DNA from: Coenobita brevimanus
Lineage: Eukaryota > Arthropoda > Malacostraca > Decapoda > Coenobitidae
Assembly: GCA_032717465.1 (NCBI GenBank)
Contig: CM064732.1
Span: 24,002,567-24,066,566 of the forward strand
Reading direction: 5' to 3'
DNA: 64,000 nt
Position numbers and translations under genes: made by a program. The first letter of the stretch is position 1; each line of letters begins with the position of its first letter. The notes beneath the pieces are model-generated. The model made no database searches, had not been told where the DNA came from, and saw only the letters and a list, made by a program, of their open reading frames with translations. Below, one piece after another: positions 35,225-45,930 of the stretch.

Positions 35225-36624
35225 GTGGTCAGGTCATTTCCTTCACAGGGCAGGTATTTCTTAAATGCAAGGAAGAAGAAATCAAATGCCGGAAGTTCGA
35301 ATGATTGTTCCTTTCAAGAAAACAACAAAAAACAAAATAACAGAGAGCCAAGTTCAAGGTCCGTTCAGTTTGTGATGCTTGGACACGCTGCATTTAAACT
35401 CTGGAGATCATAGGCAGCAGGAAATACAGACAAAGACAGTTCCAGAGCTGAAATGTTGCATACATGAAGGACCGATAATACCAGTTAGGTCTTGCACAAG
35501 AGAGTTGGACAGAAAAGGGATGAGAGTTTGCTGTTAGATGGTCGCTACACACCCACCATGGTGGCGGAGGGATGCAGGCAGACAGTTCAGAGGTGCAGTG
35601 ACCATTCAAGTAGTGACAGAAAAGAGATAAAGACGCAACGGCGCGACAAAGACACAGAGGCTGATGGAATCCAGTAAGAGGTGAGTCAGTGAGACAAAAA
35701 ACCTTTGCCTCCACCCTCTTCAGAAAAGTTGTATGTGGGGAGCCTCCCCACACATGAGAGTTGTACTCTACACATGGGGAAATAAAACCCATGTATAAAG
35801 TCAACAGCTGTGCGGAGGTAAAGAAAGCACGGAATCGTCTTAGCATGCTTTATCTCTTTGAAGCAGATTTTACAAGAAAGGTACCGGTAATACTATCTCT
35901 CCAAGATAAATGCTGAGTGAATGAAACCCCAAGTATGATCAGTGATGATGAAGGATTGACTTGGATATTGTTCGAAACTAGAGGATACTCCTGCAGAAAA
36001 TTTTGATGGGTTGAAAGATGTAAGAACTGAGCTCTGATGCATTAAAAACAATACGATTACTTTTATCCCAGAGTTACAAGCCATGTGAGACTTTAGGTGT
36101 GCCATAGCCTCATCCCTTGTTCATTCATGTAACTGCCAAGCTGGACGGTGAGAGATGTGAAAGGAAAGGTGATGAATGGAGTCAACAGCATATGAGTGGA
36201 TAGGGTTAGATATACAGCTTTAAAAGTCCTTGATGAACTGAAGGAAGAGAGTTGGTAAGAGGAAAGAACCTTGAGGAACACCACGATTCATTGCTCTGGG
36301 AGAAGAACGGTAGTCGTCCACAACAGCAGCTATAGAATGATCAGAAAGTAAGCTATTGATGAAGGTAGTGATAGAAAGATAGAGACCGTAAGAGGGCAGT
36401 TTGGAATTCTAAGATTAATGCCACACAGTCGAAAGCCTTAGAGATGTCATGTGCAATTACAAATCTTTTGCCAGTCCCAAAATGAAGGTGTCCAGGAGTC
36501 TGAAAGGACGGTGAGAAGATTGCCAGTGGAGCATCCCTGGTGGAGCCCATGCTGGTGATCGAAAAGAAGGTTATGATAGCAGAGATGTTTCATTCTGTTT
36601 TTTTAACGAATATATTCGGTAACA

Positions 36625-36692
<68 letters not shown>

Positions 36693-37500
36693 AGAATGAC
36701 AGGATAGCTGAAGCCAGAGAGTAAAGAATTCAGAAAACTGAAGTTCAAGAACACGAGAGCAAGTTGTTGTGTACCTATACACAACAGCCACCTTTGGCTT
36801 TTAATGAGTACAGAGACAGTAGAAGGATACAGAGAAGAGTTTGCAATCAGTCATCTCAGACAGCTGAGTCTGGGTATGGAAGAGAAGGTGAGATTTAGAA
36901 GAACAGAGATGATGTTCAACAGAGAGAAAGTTTTAGGAAAAGCCACGCATGTTACAGCAATGAGTATGGAACGAGTCAGAAAGTGGTTCCATACATCTCA
37001 TATCTCGCTTGGCTATCACCAGGAGAGGGGCAGATGGTGGGGGACTTAATGGTCTTCCACTCTCCTCACCACCTCCCAGGTTCTCCGAGGCTGGGGGCTG
37101 AGATGCCATTTCTTTCTGACTTTAGAAGAGGAAGTCTGGTGTGTAGTTTGCATATAGTTTAGTACTGACAGTGGAGGTTGTATAGGAGAGTTATCTGGCC
37201 TACTCTTTGTGTTACTGAAACACTGAAAAAGTTCAGCAAAGGAAGATGGCCAGAAGCTAGTCCTGATAGCTGATGAAACTGGAGCTCCAGCTCTCACTGT
37301 CATCAGCTTTCCATCCACCTTGGGAGTACTGCTCTGTTCGACTGGTGCTACCGTCTATTCCTTCCAGTAGAACGAAATGGCAACCCAGAGACTGGAGTGA
37401 ATGAGGCAGGGAAGAAGATAGCTCGATGAGATTCGAAGATTCTGTTGAACTGGATACATTACAAAAGTGGAAAAACATGGGAGTGACATTGGTCTGCAGT
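35225..37500 (-). mobile_element. Jockey/BS-type LINE, rearranged and decayed
   Basis: Minus-strand order from the 5' side. A Ser-rich segment lies at 37478-37050 (SLPHSLQSLGCHFVLLEG, PRRTWEVVRRVEDH). An endonuclease N-terminus follows near 36990-36700 (LLFHTQTQLSEMTD, TTTCSRVLELQFSEFFTLWL). The rest of the endonuclease and the N-terminal reverse transcriptase are missing and a (TA)n (36628-36690) occupies the junction. Then come reverse transcriptase pieces: AHDISKAFDCV near 36450, and a C-terminal block 35846-35394 (TLYMGFISPCVEYNSHVWGG, VASLSLFCHYLNGHCTSELS, FQLWNCL). Many frameshifts and stops. It is clearly the same family as 39935-41787. Confidence 0.85.
36628..36690. repeat. (TA)n at an internal LINE junction
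   Basis: About 31 TA units. Confidence 0.97.
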
Positions 37501-37559
37501 AGACTGTCAAGCCAACAATGATAATGATGATAATTATAATGATTAAAGAAGTTTAATAT

Positions 37560-38967
37560 AGAAGTAGATTAACGAAATCAATATATAAACTCCTCGGCGA
37601 CGAAGATTTAGGTGAACAAGCTAGAAAAGAATGACAGAGTTGTCCTGACAATGTAAACGATGCATTTTTAAGTCAGACATTGCATACTGACACATGGTAA
37701 TAATATGCTTGATCATGCTATAGCAACAGACAGTGATTTCCATAAAGTTGTTGAAAATTTTGGTGACAGCGACAATATCAAATCTGAAATTAATATAAAC
37801 TGTAAGACCACTATAAGCAACCTCTAAGTTTCTATCATTAAAAAAAGCAAAGTTCGACAACATGAGAAAAGAGATTGCCAAAACCAACTGCATTAAGTTA
37901 CAACAGGTGGCTGATGTTGAACAAATGAAAATATTCACAGATCAATTGATGTCAGTGGGAGAGAAAAACATATCAGGAATTACTCGGAGAAATAAGTACA
38001 CTAATAAACCAGTCTGGATATCGAAGAACACACACACACACACAAAAAAAAAAAATTGTCGCATGGAAAACGCATATACAAAATAGAAATGTACGAGAAA
38101 TCACAGTAACAGTACCGAATACTTAAAACTGCAGTGGAAATGTACGAAAATTGTCCCGAAAAACAAACAAGATTATGAGGCAGAAATTTCTCGTGAAGGA
38201 AGGTCAAACTCTAAGAGATTTTGTCGCTTTGTAATGAGGAAGGAAAATGCAAAAGATAGCATATGCCATCTACTAAACTCGGAATGCCATGTTCATGATA
38301 ACCTAACAAGAGCAATAACACTGAGCGATTCTTGCCAATGATTTTACAAAAGAAATTGACGTAAACATTTCTATCCCACAATCAACTTTTTGTGTATTAA
38401 AATATAATTATCAATCGGCGGTGATACATGATGAATTAAATTGTATCAGAAAATCGACCCAGTCAAATCAACTAGACCAAACCGGATATCTCCTTGCGTA
38501 CTGTGTAAGTGTTTCTGACAGTTAACCTTGTCTTTAAAATTTTCAACAATTCGTTAACTGATTATGGGGTACTAAATTAATGAAAGGTTGCTAATACATA
38601 ACGTGTCTTGAAAAAGGAAATTAAAATGAAAGGGGGGGGGCGCCACAGGTTACTGCCCAAACAGCCAAACATTAGTATTTGGCAAAATTTGGGAGAGCAT
38701 TGCTATAGATATAATGCCTCATTTTTTAACTAACAAAATCTTATAACAGATAATCAGTATGGGTTACATAATAAATGATCTTGTCTTTTGAAGTCCCTTA
38801 AATTTTTTACAAGCACATACAATAACTGGGAGACCAAAAAATATCGTCGGATTTTATCTACTTCGATTTCCAGAAAGAATTTGGTAAAGACCTTCAGAAC
38901 AGTGTATAGCATCCAGTAAGGAGGCGAACGCAAGGAACTTTTAAAATAAGGCCCCCGATGTTATCAC
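37560..38967 (+). mobile_element. CR1-like LINE, part 1: linker and reverse transcriptase
   Basis: Readable pieces in shifting frames: NFDNMRKEIAKTN-like (37850), LQQVADVEQM, ITRRNKYTNKPVWIS (interrupted by a short (CA)n/A tract at 38030-38054), KNKQDYEAEISREG, SKRFCRFVMRKENAKDSICH. Then LTRAITLSDS, FGKIWE-like, DNQYGLH-like and STSISRK (about 38870) mark the reverse transcriptase palm. It stops at 38967 where Harbinger H2 is inserted, and its C-terminus resumes at 43012. Heavily mutated. Confidence 0.7.
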
Positions 38968-39091
38968 TAAAGGCGGGATTCCACCATGGCAACATGTAGC
39001 TTGCTACATTGAGGCCAAGTGTGTTCAAACCAGTTCAACACAAGGCAACATGTGGCATGCAATAGTGTGACTTACAACAGGTGGCAACACG

Positions 39092-39355
39092 TTGCCCGTG
39101 GAACTTGACGCATGCGTCAGGATTTATCCTGTTGCCGAGTGTTGCCTGCCTTCCTGGCAGTTTCAGGAAGGATTCCGTGTTGAAGGCAACGAGATGAATT
39201 GGCAGCAAGGAAAAACGGTAGAGTTCATTGAAGAATGTACGACATCGGTTGCATTACGGGACATACGCTTGGAAGAATACATAAATAACCAGACTAAATT
39301 AGATGCACATCGCAGATTAGCCTCAAAGTTTGCTTGTGACGTGATGATGCCTTAA
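39092..39355 (+). pseudogene. Harbinger MADF/Myb-like accessory protein, partial
   Basis: The last half of this 87-codon frame is the informative part (from about 39200): QGKTVEFIEECTTSVALRDI, then RLEEYINNQTKLDAHRRLAS and KFACD. The pattern (short helix, W/R-D-I.S.EY, K.DA...IA.KF) is the MADF DNA-binding fold, found in the second protein of Harbinger elements. That protein brings the transposase to the nucleus and the transposon ends. The canonical CLWD tryptophan is replaced (ALRD). A stop follows shortly, so only one domain remains. The start at 39092 is not supported. Confidence 0.7.
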
Positions 39356-39696
39356 ATGATATTTCAAGTATGGATATAATATGTTGATCTATGGTTAAGT
39401 TTATTACTTCTACTTTGTATACGTTGCCAGGTGTTTTATTTTTAAAGAATTACTTTAACATTAGGCTTAGTGTTCCCTGCCAAATAATAAAAAGTATGGA
39501 GGTGAATACGCTTGATCTAATAATTTTCACTATTATTGTTTTTATTATTTATATGTTCTACTCATTTTAATTTTCATAGCTGCTCTACCACATCACCAAA
39601 AGTAATTGAATCTTGAAATAGTAGTAGTAGTTGTAGTAGCAGTAGTAGTAAATATGAAATAACAACACATTATTGCATTTGTCAGTGTTTTAATAA

Positions 39697-39709
39697 TAAT
39701 AAAATATTG

Positions 39710-39768
<59 letters not shown>

Positions 39769-39769
39769 T
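39697..39769. repeat. (TAA)n/(TTA)n palindromic tract
   Basis: TAA units pass into TTA units around 39730, making a perfect AT-only inverted repeat. Confidence 0.95.
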
Positions 39770-39934
39770 GATAGGTGGAGCGTCCACCATCCACTCACTC
39801 GATGTAGTGCTACCTTCAGGTAACTCTGCACTGAGACTTCTTGCAACCCTAGGAAACCAACTACTACGTTGGGTGGTAACCGTATAACAAAATAGACGCC
39901 TTTTGGTTTAGTGGGTTGAGGTACTCCAACTGGA

Positions 39935-41787
39935 TTTTTTTTTTTTTTATGCGAGGAAGAAGGAACCAAAGGCCATGAGCCCGAAGTAACAGTTCCCTCT
40001 AAGAGAAAAACAAAATACAATAGAGAGCCAAATTCAAGATCCGATCATTTTGAGATGCCTGGACACACTGCGTTTGAAAGACTGGAGATCATAGGCAGCA
40101 GGAAATACAGACAGAGGGAGACAGTTCCAGAGTTGACCTGTTGCATAAATGAAAGACTGGGAGTAACGGTTAACTCTTGCATTAGAGAGTTGGACAGAAA
40201 AGGGATGAGAGTTTGCTGCCAGACGGGTGCTACGCGCCCGTAGTAGAGGTGGAGGAATGCAAGCAGACAGTTCAGAGGAGCAGTGACCATTAAAGTAGCG
40301 ATAGAAAAGAGATAAAGATGCAACAGTGCGGTGAAGAGACAGAGGTTGAAGGGAGTCAGTAAGAGGAGGAGAGTTAATGAGACGAAAAGCCTTTGACTCC
40401 ACCCTATTGAGAAGAGCTGTATGTGGGGAGCCTCCCCACACATGAGAGTTGTACTCCACACAGGGGCGGATAAAACCCCTGTATAGAGTCAACAATTGTG
40501 CAGGGGTAAAGAAAGAGCGGAGTCGGCTTAGCACACCCAATCTCTTGGAAGCCGATTGTACAAGAGATGTAATATGATCTTTCCAAGATAAGTCCCGAGT
40601 AAATGAAACCCCAAGCATGTTCAAGGATGATGCAGGATTAAGCTGAATATTATTAAACATTAGTGGGTATACCTGTGGAAGATTTTGTCGGGTTGATAGG
40701 TGTAAGAACTGAGTCTTAGATGCATTAAAAACAACCATATTATTTTTACCCCAGTCAGAGATACGAGCCAAGTCAGACATTAGGTGTGCCATAGCCTCAT
40801 CCCTTGTTTGTTGAAGTAACTGTTGAGATGGGCGTTGCGAGAACCGAATGGAAAGGTGAAGGATGGAGTCATCAGCGTATGAGTGGATAGGGTTGGATGT
40901 ACAACTTAGAAGATCATTGATGAATAAAAGGAAGAGAGTTGGTGATAGGACAGAGCCCTGAGGAACACCACTGTTGATAGATCTAGGAGAAGAACGATGG
41001 CTGTCTACAACAGCGGCTATAGAACGACCAGAAAGGAAGCTAGCGATGAAGGCACAGATAGAAGGATAGAAACCGTAGGAGGGCAGTTTGGAGATTAAAT
41101 ATTTATGCCAGAGTCGATCGAAAGCCTTTGAGATGTCAAGTGCAATGGCAAAGCTTTCGCCAAAGTCCCGAAAGGAGGATGACCAGGAGTCTGAAAGGTA
41201 GGTGAGAAGATCGCCAGTGGAGCGTCCCTGACGGAACCCGTACTGACGATCGGAAAGAAGGTTGTGATAGGAAAGATGCCTTAAATTTTTTTTATTAAGA
41301 ATTGACTCGAAAACTTTTGAAATACAGGACGTTAAAGCAATTGGACGATAGTTGGAGGGTTGGGAGTGGTCACCCTTCTTTGGGACTGGCTGAATGAGAG
41401 CAGACTTCCAGCAAGAAGGTACAAGTTGACAGACAAAGGCGAAAGAGTTTGCCTAGGCAGGGGGTAAGCACAGAAGCACAGTTCTTGAGAACAACAGGAG
41501 GGACTCCATCAGGCCCATATTCCTTGTTAGTACTGAGGCCAGTGATGACAGAAAATACATCAGCTGAAGAAATTTTAATGTCAGCCATGAGGAAGTCAGA
41601 GGGGGGAAGTGATGGAGGAACAGCACCGGAATCGTCTAAGGTGGAATTGGAGGAGAAAGTCTGTGTGAAGAGATCTGCTTTATCAGTAGAAGAAATAGCT
41701 ACAGAACCATCAGAGTAGAAAAGAGGAGGGAAGGATGATGAGGTAAAGTTGTTAGAAAGATTTTTGGCAAGGTGCCAGAAGGAGCGG
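39935..41787 (-). mobile_element. Jockey/BS-type LINE, 5'-truncated, little decayed
   Basis: The T tract at 39935-39949 is the poly-A tail of the minus-strand copy. The body reads from RSFWHLAKNLSNNFTSSS (41785) through the whole reverse transcriptase to a stop at 40034. It was 5'-truncated and inserted into repeat D, where GGA(T) is present at both edges as a possible short target duplication. Compared with the copy at 35.2-37.5 kb it is far less mutated, so it is the younger insertion. Confidence 0.9.
40034..41785 (-). pseudogene. LINE reverse transcriptase, one frameshift
   Basis: First frame 41785 to about 41415: SSTDKADLFTQTFSSNSTLD, YGPDGVPPVVLKNCASVL, LGKLFRLCLST. One frameshift near 41415. 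Second frame is open to 40034, about 460 codons: WKSALIQPVPKKGD, QPSNYRPIAL, RQYGFRQGRSTGDLL, ALDISKAFDRLWH, GVPQGSVLSPTLF, SYADDS (catalytic box intact), FNASKTQFLHLS, FIRPCVEYNSHVWGG, SQSFIYATGQLWNCLP. Both palm aspartate regions (LDISKAFD and YADD) are present. The endonuclease is missing because of 5' truncation. The second frame lacks an early ATG, so it would not be translated alone. Confidence 0.9.
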
Positions 41788-42023
41788 GATGTGGACCATA
41801 AAGGTTTACACCTGAGAGTGGTTGATGTTTATTACTCTCACAATGCTACTTAGGAGCGAGTGACTGGTCACCTTTGCTTTAAATGTCAGGACTGAATAGC
41901 CTAGCCCCTGGCCTCTACGGTCTTTATGTGTCAAAAAGGGATTGCGTGATGATGATGATTAGTTGTAATAGTAGTAGTAGTTGTATTAGTAGTAGGATAA
42001 ACACTGATATATAAAACTTATTT

Positions 42024-42289
42024 TCATATCTCGTAGTGCTTCAGTAATTGTTTGGCAAACCTCTGGCACAGTCTCTGAAATAGTGGACGCAGAAATCCTG
42101 ATGAGGTATTGTACATGAAGGACTTGTAACTGTCTGCTGTAGATGAGAAGGGCAACGTTACCAAATGTCTGATTTTTAGTGGTATGGCCTCCCGGTAATT
42201 CGTGTCGCTGTTCTTAATCCTGGGACAAACTTTTTGAAGAAGATAATCAAAATCCTCCACATTCACGCGAGAAAAGTTATTGAATTTTT
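42024..42289 (-). pseudogene. Harbinger H2 transposase, N-terminal part
   Basis: Minus-strand reading FNNFSRVNVEDFDYLLQKVC, then KNSDTNYREAIPLKIRHLVT, ADSYKSFMYNTSSGFLRPLF and a stop. The order NF.R...EDFDYLL, T.FREAI...R..VTLRF.A.GDSY.S..Y is the helix-rich N-terminal domain of PIF/Harbinger transposases. The SINE at 42285-42633 interrupts the codons just before it; upstream codons (about 42690-42640) give a weak continuation. The nuclease domain is deleted. Confidence 0.85.
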
Positions 42290-42633
42290 TTTTTTTTTTT
42301 CTTTTTAGGTGTTCGACTCTGGGCATAGGCTTCACACCCTGCTCCCAAGGCCCATCAGTCCTCCTACATACCACACACTTCTACATGTCACCACTTCGGT
42401 GCTAACACCCACTGTCCTTATTGATTACATGCTAGGGCTGTCTCATACAGGACTGGTGTATTGGTATTAGCAGGGGTGTTTTTACATGTCGGCGGGTCTT
42501 CTGGTAGATCAGTAAAGTCTGCTTTTTCATGAAATTCAAATCCTTAAACTGTTTCCTGCCCCTGCCGGGATTTGAACCTGGGTCCAGTAGGACTGCGGGC
42601 CACCTCTCTACCGATCAAGCCACCGTCTCCCCC
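42285..42633 (-). mobile_element. tRNA-derived SINE copy 3, inserted in Harbinger H2 transposase
   Basis: Minus-strand copy of the family at 9576 and 15606. A box TGGCTTGATCGG (42611-42622), B box GGTTCAAATCC (42568-42578), body landmarks in order, and an A tail (T tract 42285-42300). It cuts the transposase codons. Confidence 0.9.
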
Positions 42634-42709
42634 ATCAGTTAGTAACTTGTCAAAAATATCATTCTGAGCAATGATACTGCAGATAAACAACTTTTTTCCA
42701 CCAGCGGTG

Positions 42710-42710
<1 letters not shown>

Positions 42711-42740
<30 letters not shown>
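42711..42740. repeat. T tract
   Basis: Thirty T in a row inside Harbinger H2, with no recognised retroposon attached. Confidence 0.95.
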
Positions 42741-42743
<3 letters not shown>

Positions 42744-43011
42744 GAACCTTGCGCAGCACCAATAACTCAGCAGCAGCAGCGTTCGTCGTCTCCTGACATC
42801 GCGTTGACAACTGGCTCAGGTTTGGTTGAATCAGTGGAAACGGTTTTGTAGCATTCAACATAAAAATTATGTAGCATGCTACGTGAAGCAACAGTGTTGC
42901 CTTGTCGCAGGCAACATGTCTCCTCTTTGAAAGCTGTACTCAACATACATGTTGAAAGCCTGGCAGGTCGCATTTGTTGCTTTGAGTTGTCCCGGTGGAA
43001 TCCCACCTTAA

Positions 43012-43680
43012 GGCTTATGTTATTAATCAGACCATACCTATAATACCGTGTGCAGCATCGGTCCCCCAACGAAGTTATGGACGAAGACATACTCGATAGA
43101 GTACAGGGCAGAGCCACATAGCAATCCCATCGTTGCGAAATTTATCCTACGAAAAGCAACAAAACATACTAAATATGTCTCTAAAAAGGCGACAATGTAA
43201 AAGAGAGTACAAGTAACTAGAATTGTTAATAATACTGACGAATATGATAATTTGTTCAAAAGACAGGGCAGAGCCACATAGTGATCCCATCGTTGAGAAA
43301 TTTATCCTACGAAAAGCAGCAAAATATACTAAATATGTCTCTAAAAAGGCGGCAATGTAAAAGAGAGTACAAGTAACTAGAATTGTTAATAATACTGACG
43401 AATATGATAATTTGTTCAAAAGACAGAATGAGTCTGTGATTATAACTGAATGAAAGCTGAAAGCGAGAGATGCTGCAGTAATAAGAAAAAAAAAGAAAAT
43501 CCTATAATGTTGCTTAGTGGAGCAGTGGAACAAGTTACCAACTAAAGAGAAGTAGGTAGCCCAAAAACTAATGGTAGGTTTTAAATTCTGCAAGGCAAAT
43601 ACCTCCAGACAATAGGCAATAACTGTGTTGTTTAATTCCAGACTGATGTGTATGGTGAGGTCAGTGAGACGTACGCTTAA
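43012..43680 (+). mobile_element. CR1-like LINE, part 2: C-terminus, with 160-bp duplication
   Basis: Reading resumes after Harbinger H2: LLIRPYL.YRVQHRSPNEVM, DEDILDRVQGRAT, then IPSLRNLSYEK, NILNMSLKRRQCKREY and NTDEYDNLFKR. These are the usual RPYLEY...ILERVQRRATK.I.SLRNLSYE C-terminal motifs. A 160-bp block (43103-43262) is repeated once (43263-43422), duplicating the SLRNLSYE segment. Stops and shifts are frequent. Confidence 0.75.
43103..43422 (+). repeat. 160-bp tandem duplication inside a LINE
   Basis: Two consecutive copies (CAGGGCAGAGCCACATAG at 43104 and 43264) differ at only a handful of positions, so the duplication is younger than the LINE insertion. Confidence 0.92.
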
Positions 43681-44121
43681 CAAACAGAAAATTCGGTGAT
43701 AAATATGCTCTGTCTTTTACAGATCTTCATATTAGGGATAAAATAGTGAATAGTTCTTCCACTTTCGGCTCTTCTTTTAAAATTTCCGTGCTTAATGTTT
43801 CTAACAAGCATTGTGTTACTTTCTTTTTCTATTTTTTCTCTACCGGTTACACGCATTGTGTGGTGAATGGGGGAGAACCTTTTTTTTTTTTTTTTCCTCT
43901 TCTCTTTCATGTTGGTTACATCTTTCAGGTAGCTTTATTTCCCCAAAGATAACCTCGCCGTGGGCCAATTGGCCGCCTGTGTTTTGAACGTCCTATACTC
44001 CAGCGTACTTCAAATGGACATTAGCAGCTTTTCCTCTTGAAGTACGAAAAAATCTCTTCTCATTTTTGTTTGATGCAAAATACAAGAAAAAGACTGGGAG
44101 GAGCAAAGAGAAAGATAAAAA

Positions 44122-44126
<5 letters not shown>
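43681..44126. other. Unassigned DNA
   Basis: T-rich, with a T tract at 43881-43896. No gene recognised. Confidence 0.4.

Positions 44127-44154
<28 letters not shown>
44127..44154. repeat. (CT)n microsatellite
   Basis: Fourteen CT units; complementary to the (GA)n 90 bp downstream. Confidence 0.97.
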
Positions 44155-44157
<3 letters not shown>

Positions 44158-44240
44158 ACATCAAAGCGGGACTGTTTAGGCCACTGCACTAACAGGTTAG
44201 TCTGCCCTCATTAACAGCCAAGGTATGAATTTGGCAGGTA

Positions 44241-44359
<119 letters not shown>

Positions 44360-44404
44360 TTATCCAACCATTATTACTTCCGCAAGAAAGTTATGTTTTT
44401 GCCG

Positions 44405-45240
44405 GCGTTTGTTACCTCCGCCAAGGAGGTTATGATTTCACCACTGTCCGTTTATTTGTTTGTTTGTTGGTTGGTTTGTGAGCAAGATTACACAAAAACT
44501 ACTGGACGGATTTCCACTGATCTTAGTAGACGAATAGGCCTTGGCCAAGAATAGACTCCATTAAATTTTGGTGCTGATCAGTATAAAGATGCGGAGCCGG
44601 GATTTTTTTTTTCTTTTCTCTTTAACATTGCAAGATAGGGCGTTTTTCAACATTTTCGTAAATTTTTTAGTGAATATTGCATTGAATTTGATGATAAAAA
44701 TCAGGCTTATTTAGGATGTTAATATCTACAAATGTGTACAGCTTGGCGCGGATCCATATAAAATTCCGGATCTAGAGGGTTTCAATATGCTTTTATACGG
44801 GGGTAGTCTTTTTCCATATTAGATTAGACTTGACTGAATTAAAAGGAACTGCATGTTGGGCCTTGGCGGAGGTATGCGCTCTACTGAGTGCCATTTTAGT
44901 TAGCTTCTTTGTTTGTTTTGTTTTTGTCTGTTTGTTTGTTTGTCTGATAGTAGAATTATTCAAAAAGTTATGAACGGATTTTTATGAAATTTTGCGGGAT
45001 GTGGGGCCATAGGCCAAGGAAGAAATTATTAAATTTGGGGATGGATCCTGATCCGGATGCGGAGGATCCTGCACAATATCTCCGATAATTTTCAGGGAAT
45101 TTCAAAGAAATTTTGTGGAAAGGTGAGCCTTGGACCAAGAAAGAATTGATTAAATTTGGAGGTGGATCCGAATGAGAATCTGGATCCTTTTTGATGACAA
45201 TGGCACTGACGGAGGCAAGGGCTCTCTGAGTGGTTTCTAG
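44405..45240 (+). repeat. Repeat F copy 1 (CCTCCGCCAAGGAGGTTATG family), two modules
   Basis: It starts TACCTCCGCCAAGGAGGTTA with a perfect CCTCC...GGAGG stem. Then come GTTTGTTTGTTGGTT, GCAAGATTACACAAAAACTA, GGACGGATTT and repeated GGATCC/GATCCGGAT strings. A second module (44885-45240) repeats ATTATTCAAAAAGTTATGAA / CGGATTTTTATGAAATTTTG and ends GGCGGAGG...GCTCTCTGAGTG. The family is a widespread dispersed repeat type in marine invertebrates. No protein. Confidence 0.7.
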
Positions 45241-45312
45241 TTTTAGTATTACAACTCACCACAGCAGTTGTGAGTTATCCTATATTGTTCTTGTCAGTAT
45301 TGTTATTATATT

Positions 45313-45930
45313 AACCTCTGCCAAGGAGGTTATGTTTTTTGCTGGCGTTGGTTTGTTTGTTTGTTTGGCTGTCTATATGTTTGTTTGTCTCTCTGTCTAT
45401 TAGCAGGATTACACAAAAAATTATGAACGGATTTTGATGAAATTTTGTGGAAGGTTGGGCCATGGGACGAGGAGGAAATAATTAAATTTTTGTGTGGATC
45501 CGGATCCGGATCCGGAGTATCCCGCATATTAGCTGCAAAAGTTCTTAATGAATTTCAATTAAGATTTGTGGAAAGGTGGGCCATGGGCCAAGAAAGAACT
45601 CATTAAATCGTGGGCTGGATCCTGTATCCACGTATCTGTTAGCAGGATTACTTGAAAAGTTATGAGCGGATTATGATGATATTTTGTAGAATGGTAGGCC
45701 ATGCGCCAAGGAAAAAATTACTATATTTTGGGGTGGATCTGAATCCGGATCCGGAGAGTCCCGCACAATATCTCCAAAAATTCTCAATGAATTTCAATGG
45801 AATTTTGTGGAAAGGTGGGCCATGGACCAAGAAAGAATTGATTAAATTTGGGGTCGGATCAAGATCCGGATCTGGATCCTATACCCACGGATCCGGATCA
45901 GGATCTTATTTTAATCCTAGAATACGTATG
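45313..45930 (+). repeat. Repeat F copy 2
   Basis: Begins CCTCTGCCAAGGAGGTTATG and repeats the GGATTACACAAAAAATTATG / AACGGATTTTGATGAAATTT / GTGGAAAGGTGGGCCATGG module three times. GGATCCGGATCCGGA runs fall at 45495-45515, 45735-45755 and 45875-45905. It is an internally tandem structure. Confidence 0.72.

Larger units (their letters stand above)
39765..41955 (+). repeat. Repeat D copy 4, split by a LINE
   Basis: Head and middle 39765-39934 (GTCCACCATCCACTCACTCG, ATGTAGTGCTAC, ACGTTGGGTGGTAACCGTAT, ACTCCAACTGGA). Tail 41788-41955 (TTTACACCTGAGAGTGGTTG, GGAGCGAGTGACTGGTCACC, CTAGCCCCTGGCCTCTACGG). Copies at 34.8 and 51.5 kb show these two parts to be contiguous normally. Bases 39935-41787 between them are LINE. 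Confidence 0.8.
38971..43008. mobile_element. PIF/Harbinger element H2, 4.0 kb, nested insertions
   Basis: Inverted termini AGGCGGGATTCCACCATGGC (left) and AGGTGGGATTCCACCGGGAC (right, reverse complement). TAA flanks at 38968-38970 and 43009-43011. It holds parts of both genes expected of an autonomous Harbinger: a MADF/Myb-like protein on the plus strand (39092-39355) and a transposase on the minus strand (42024-42289 and upstream). Later insertions are a repeat D copy (39765-39934 and 41788-41955), which is itself split by a Jockey-type LINE, and a SINE (42285-42633). The catalytic half of the transposase is gone. Confidence 0.87.

Noticed and set aside
43147..43683. 178-codon minus-strand frame with a duplicated Leu/Ile/Val-rich segment resembling a membrane protein
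   Set aside because: It is antisense to the LINE C-terminus, and the duplicated segment is the 160-bp tandem duplication. The plus strand carries the recognisable reverse transcriptase motifs.
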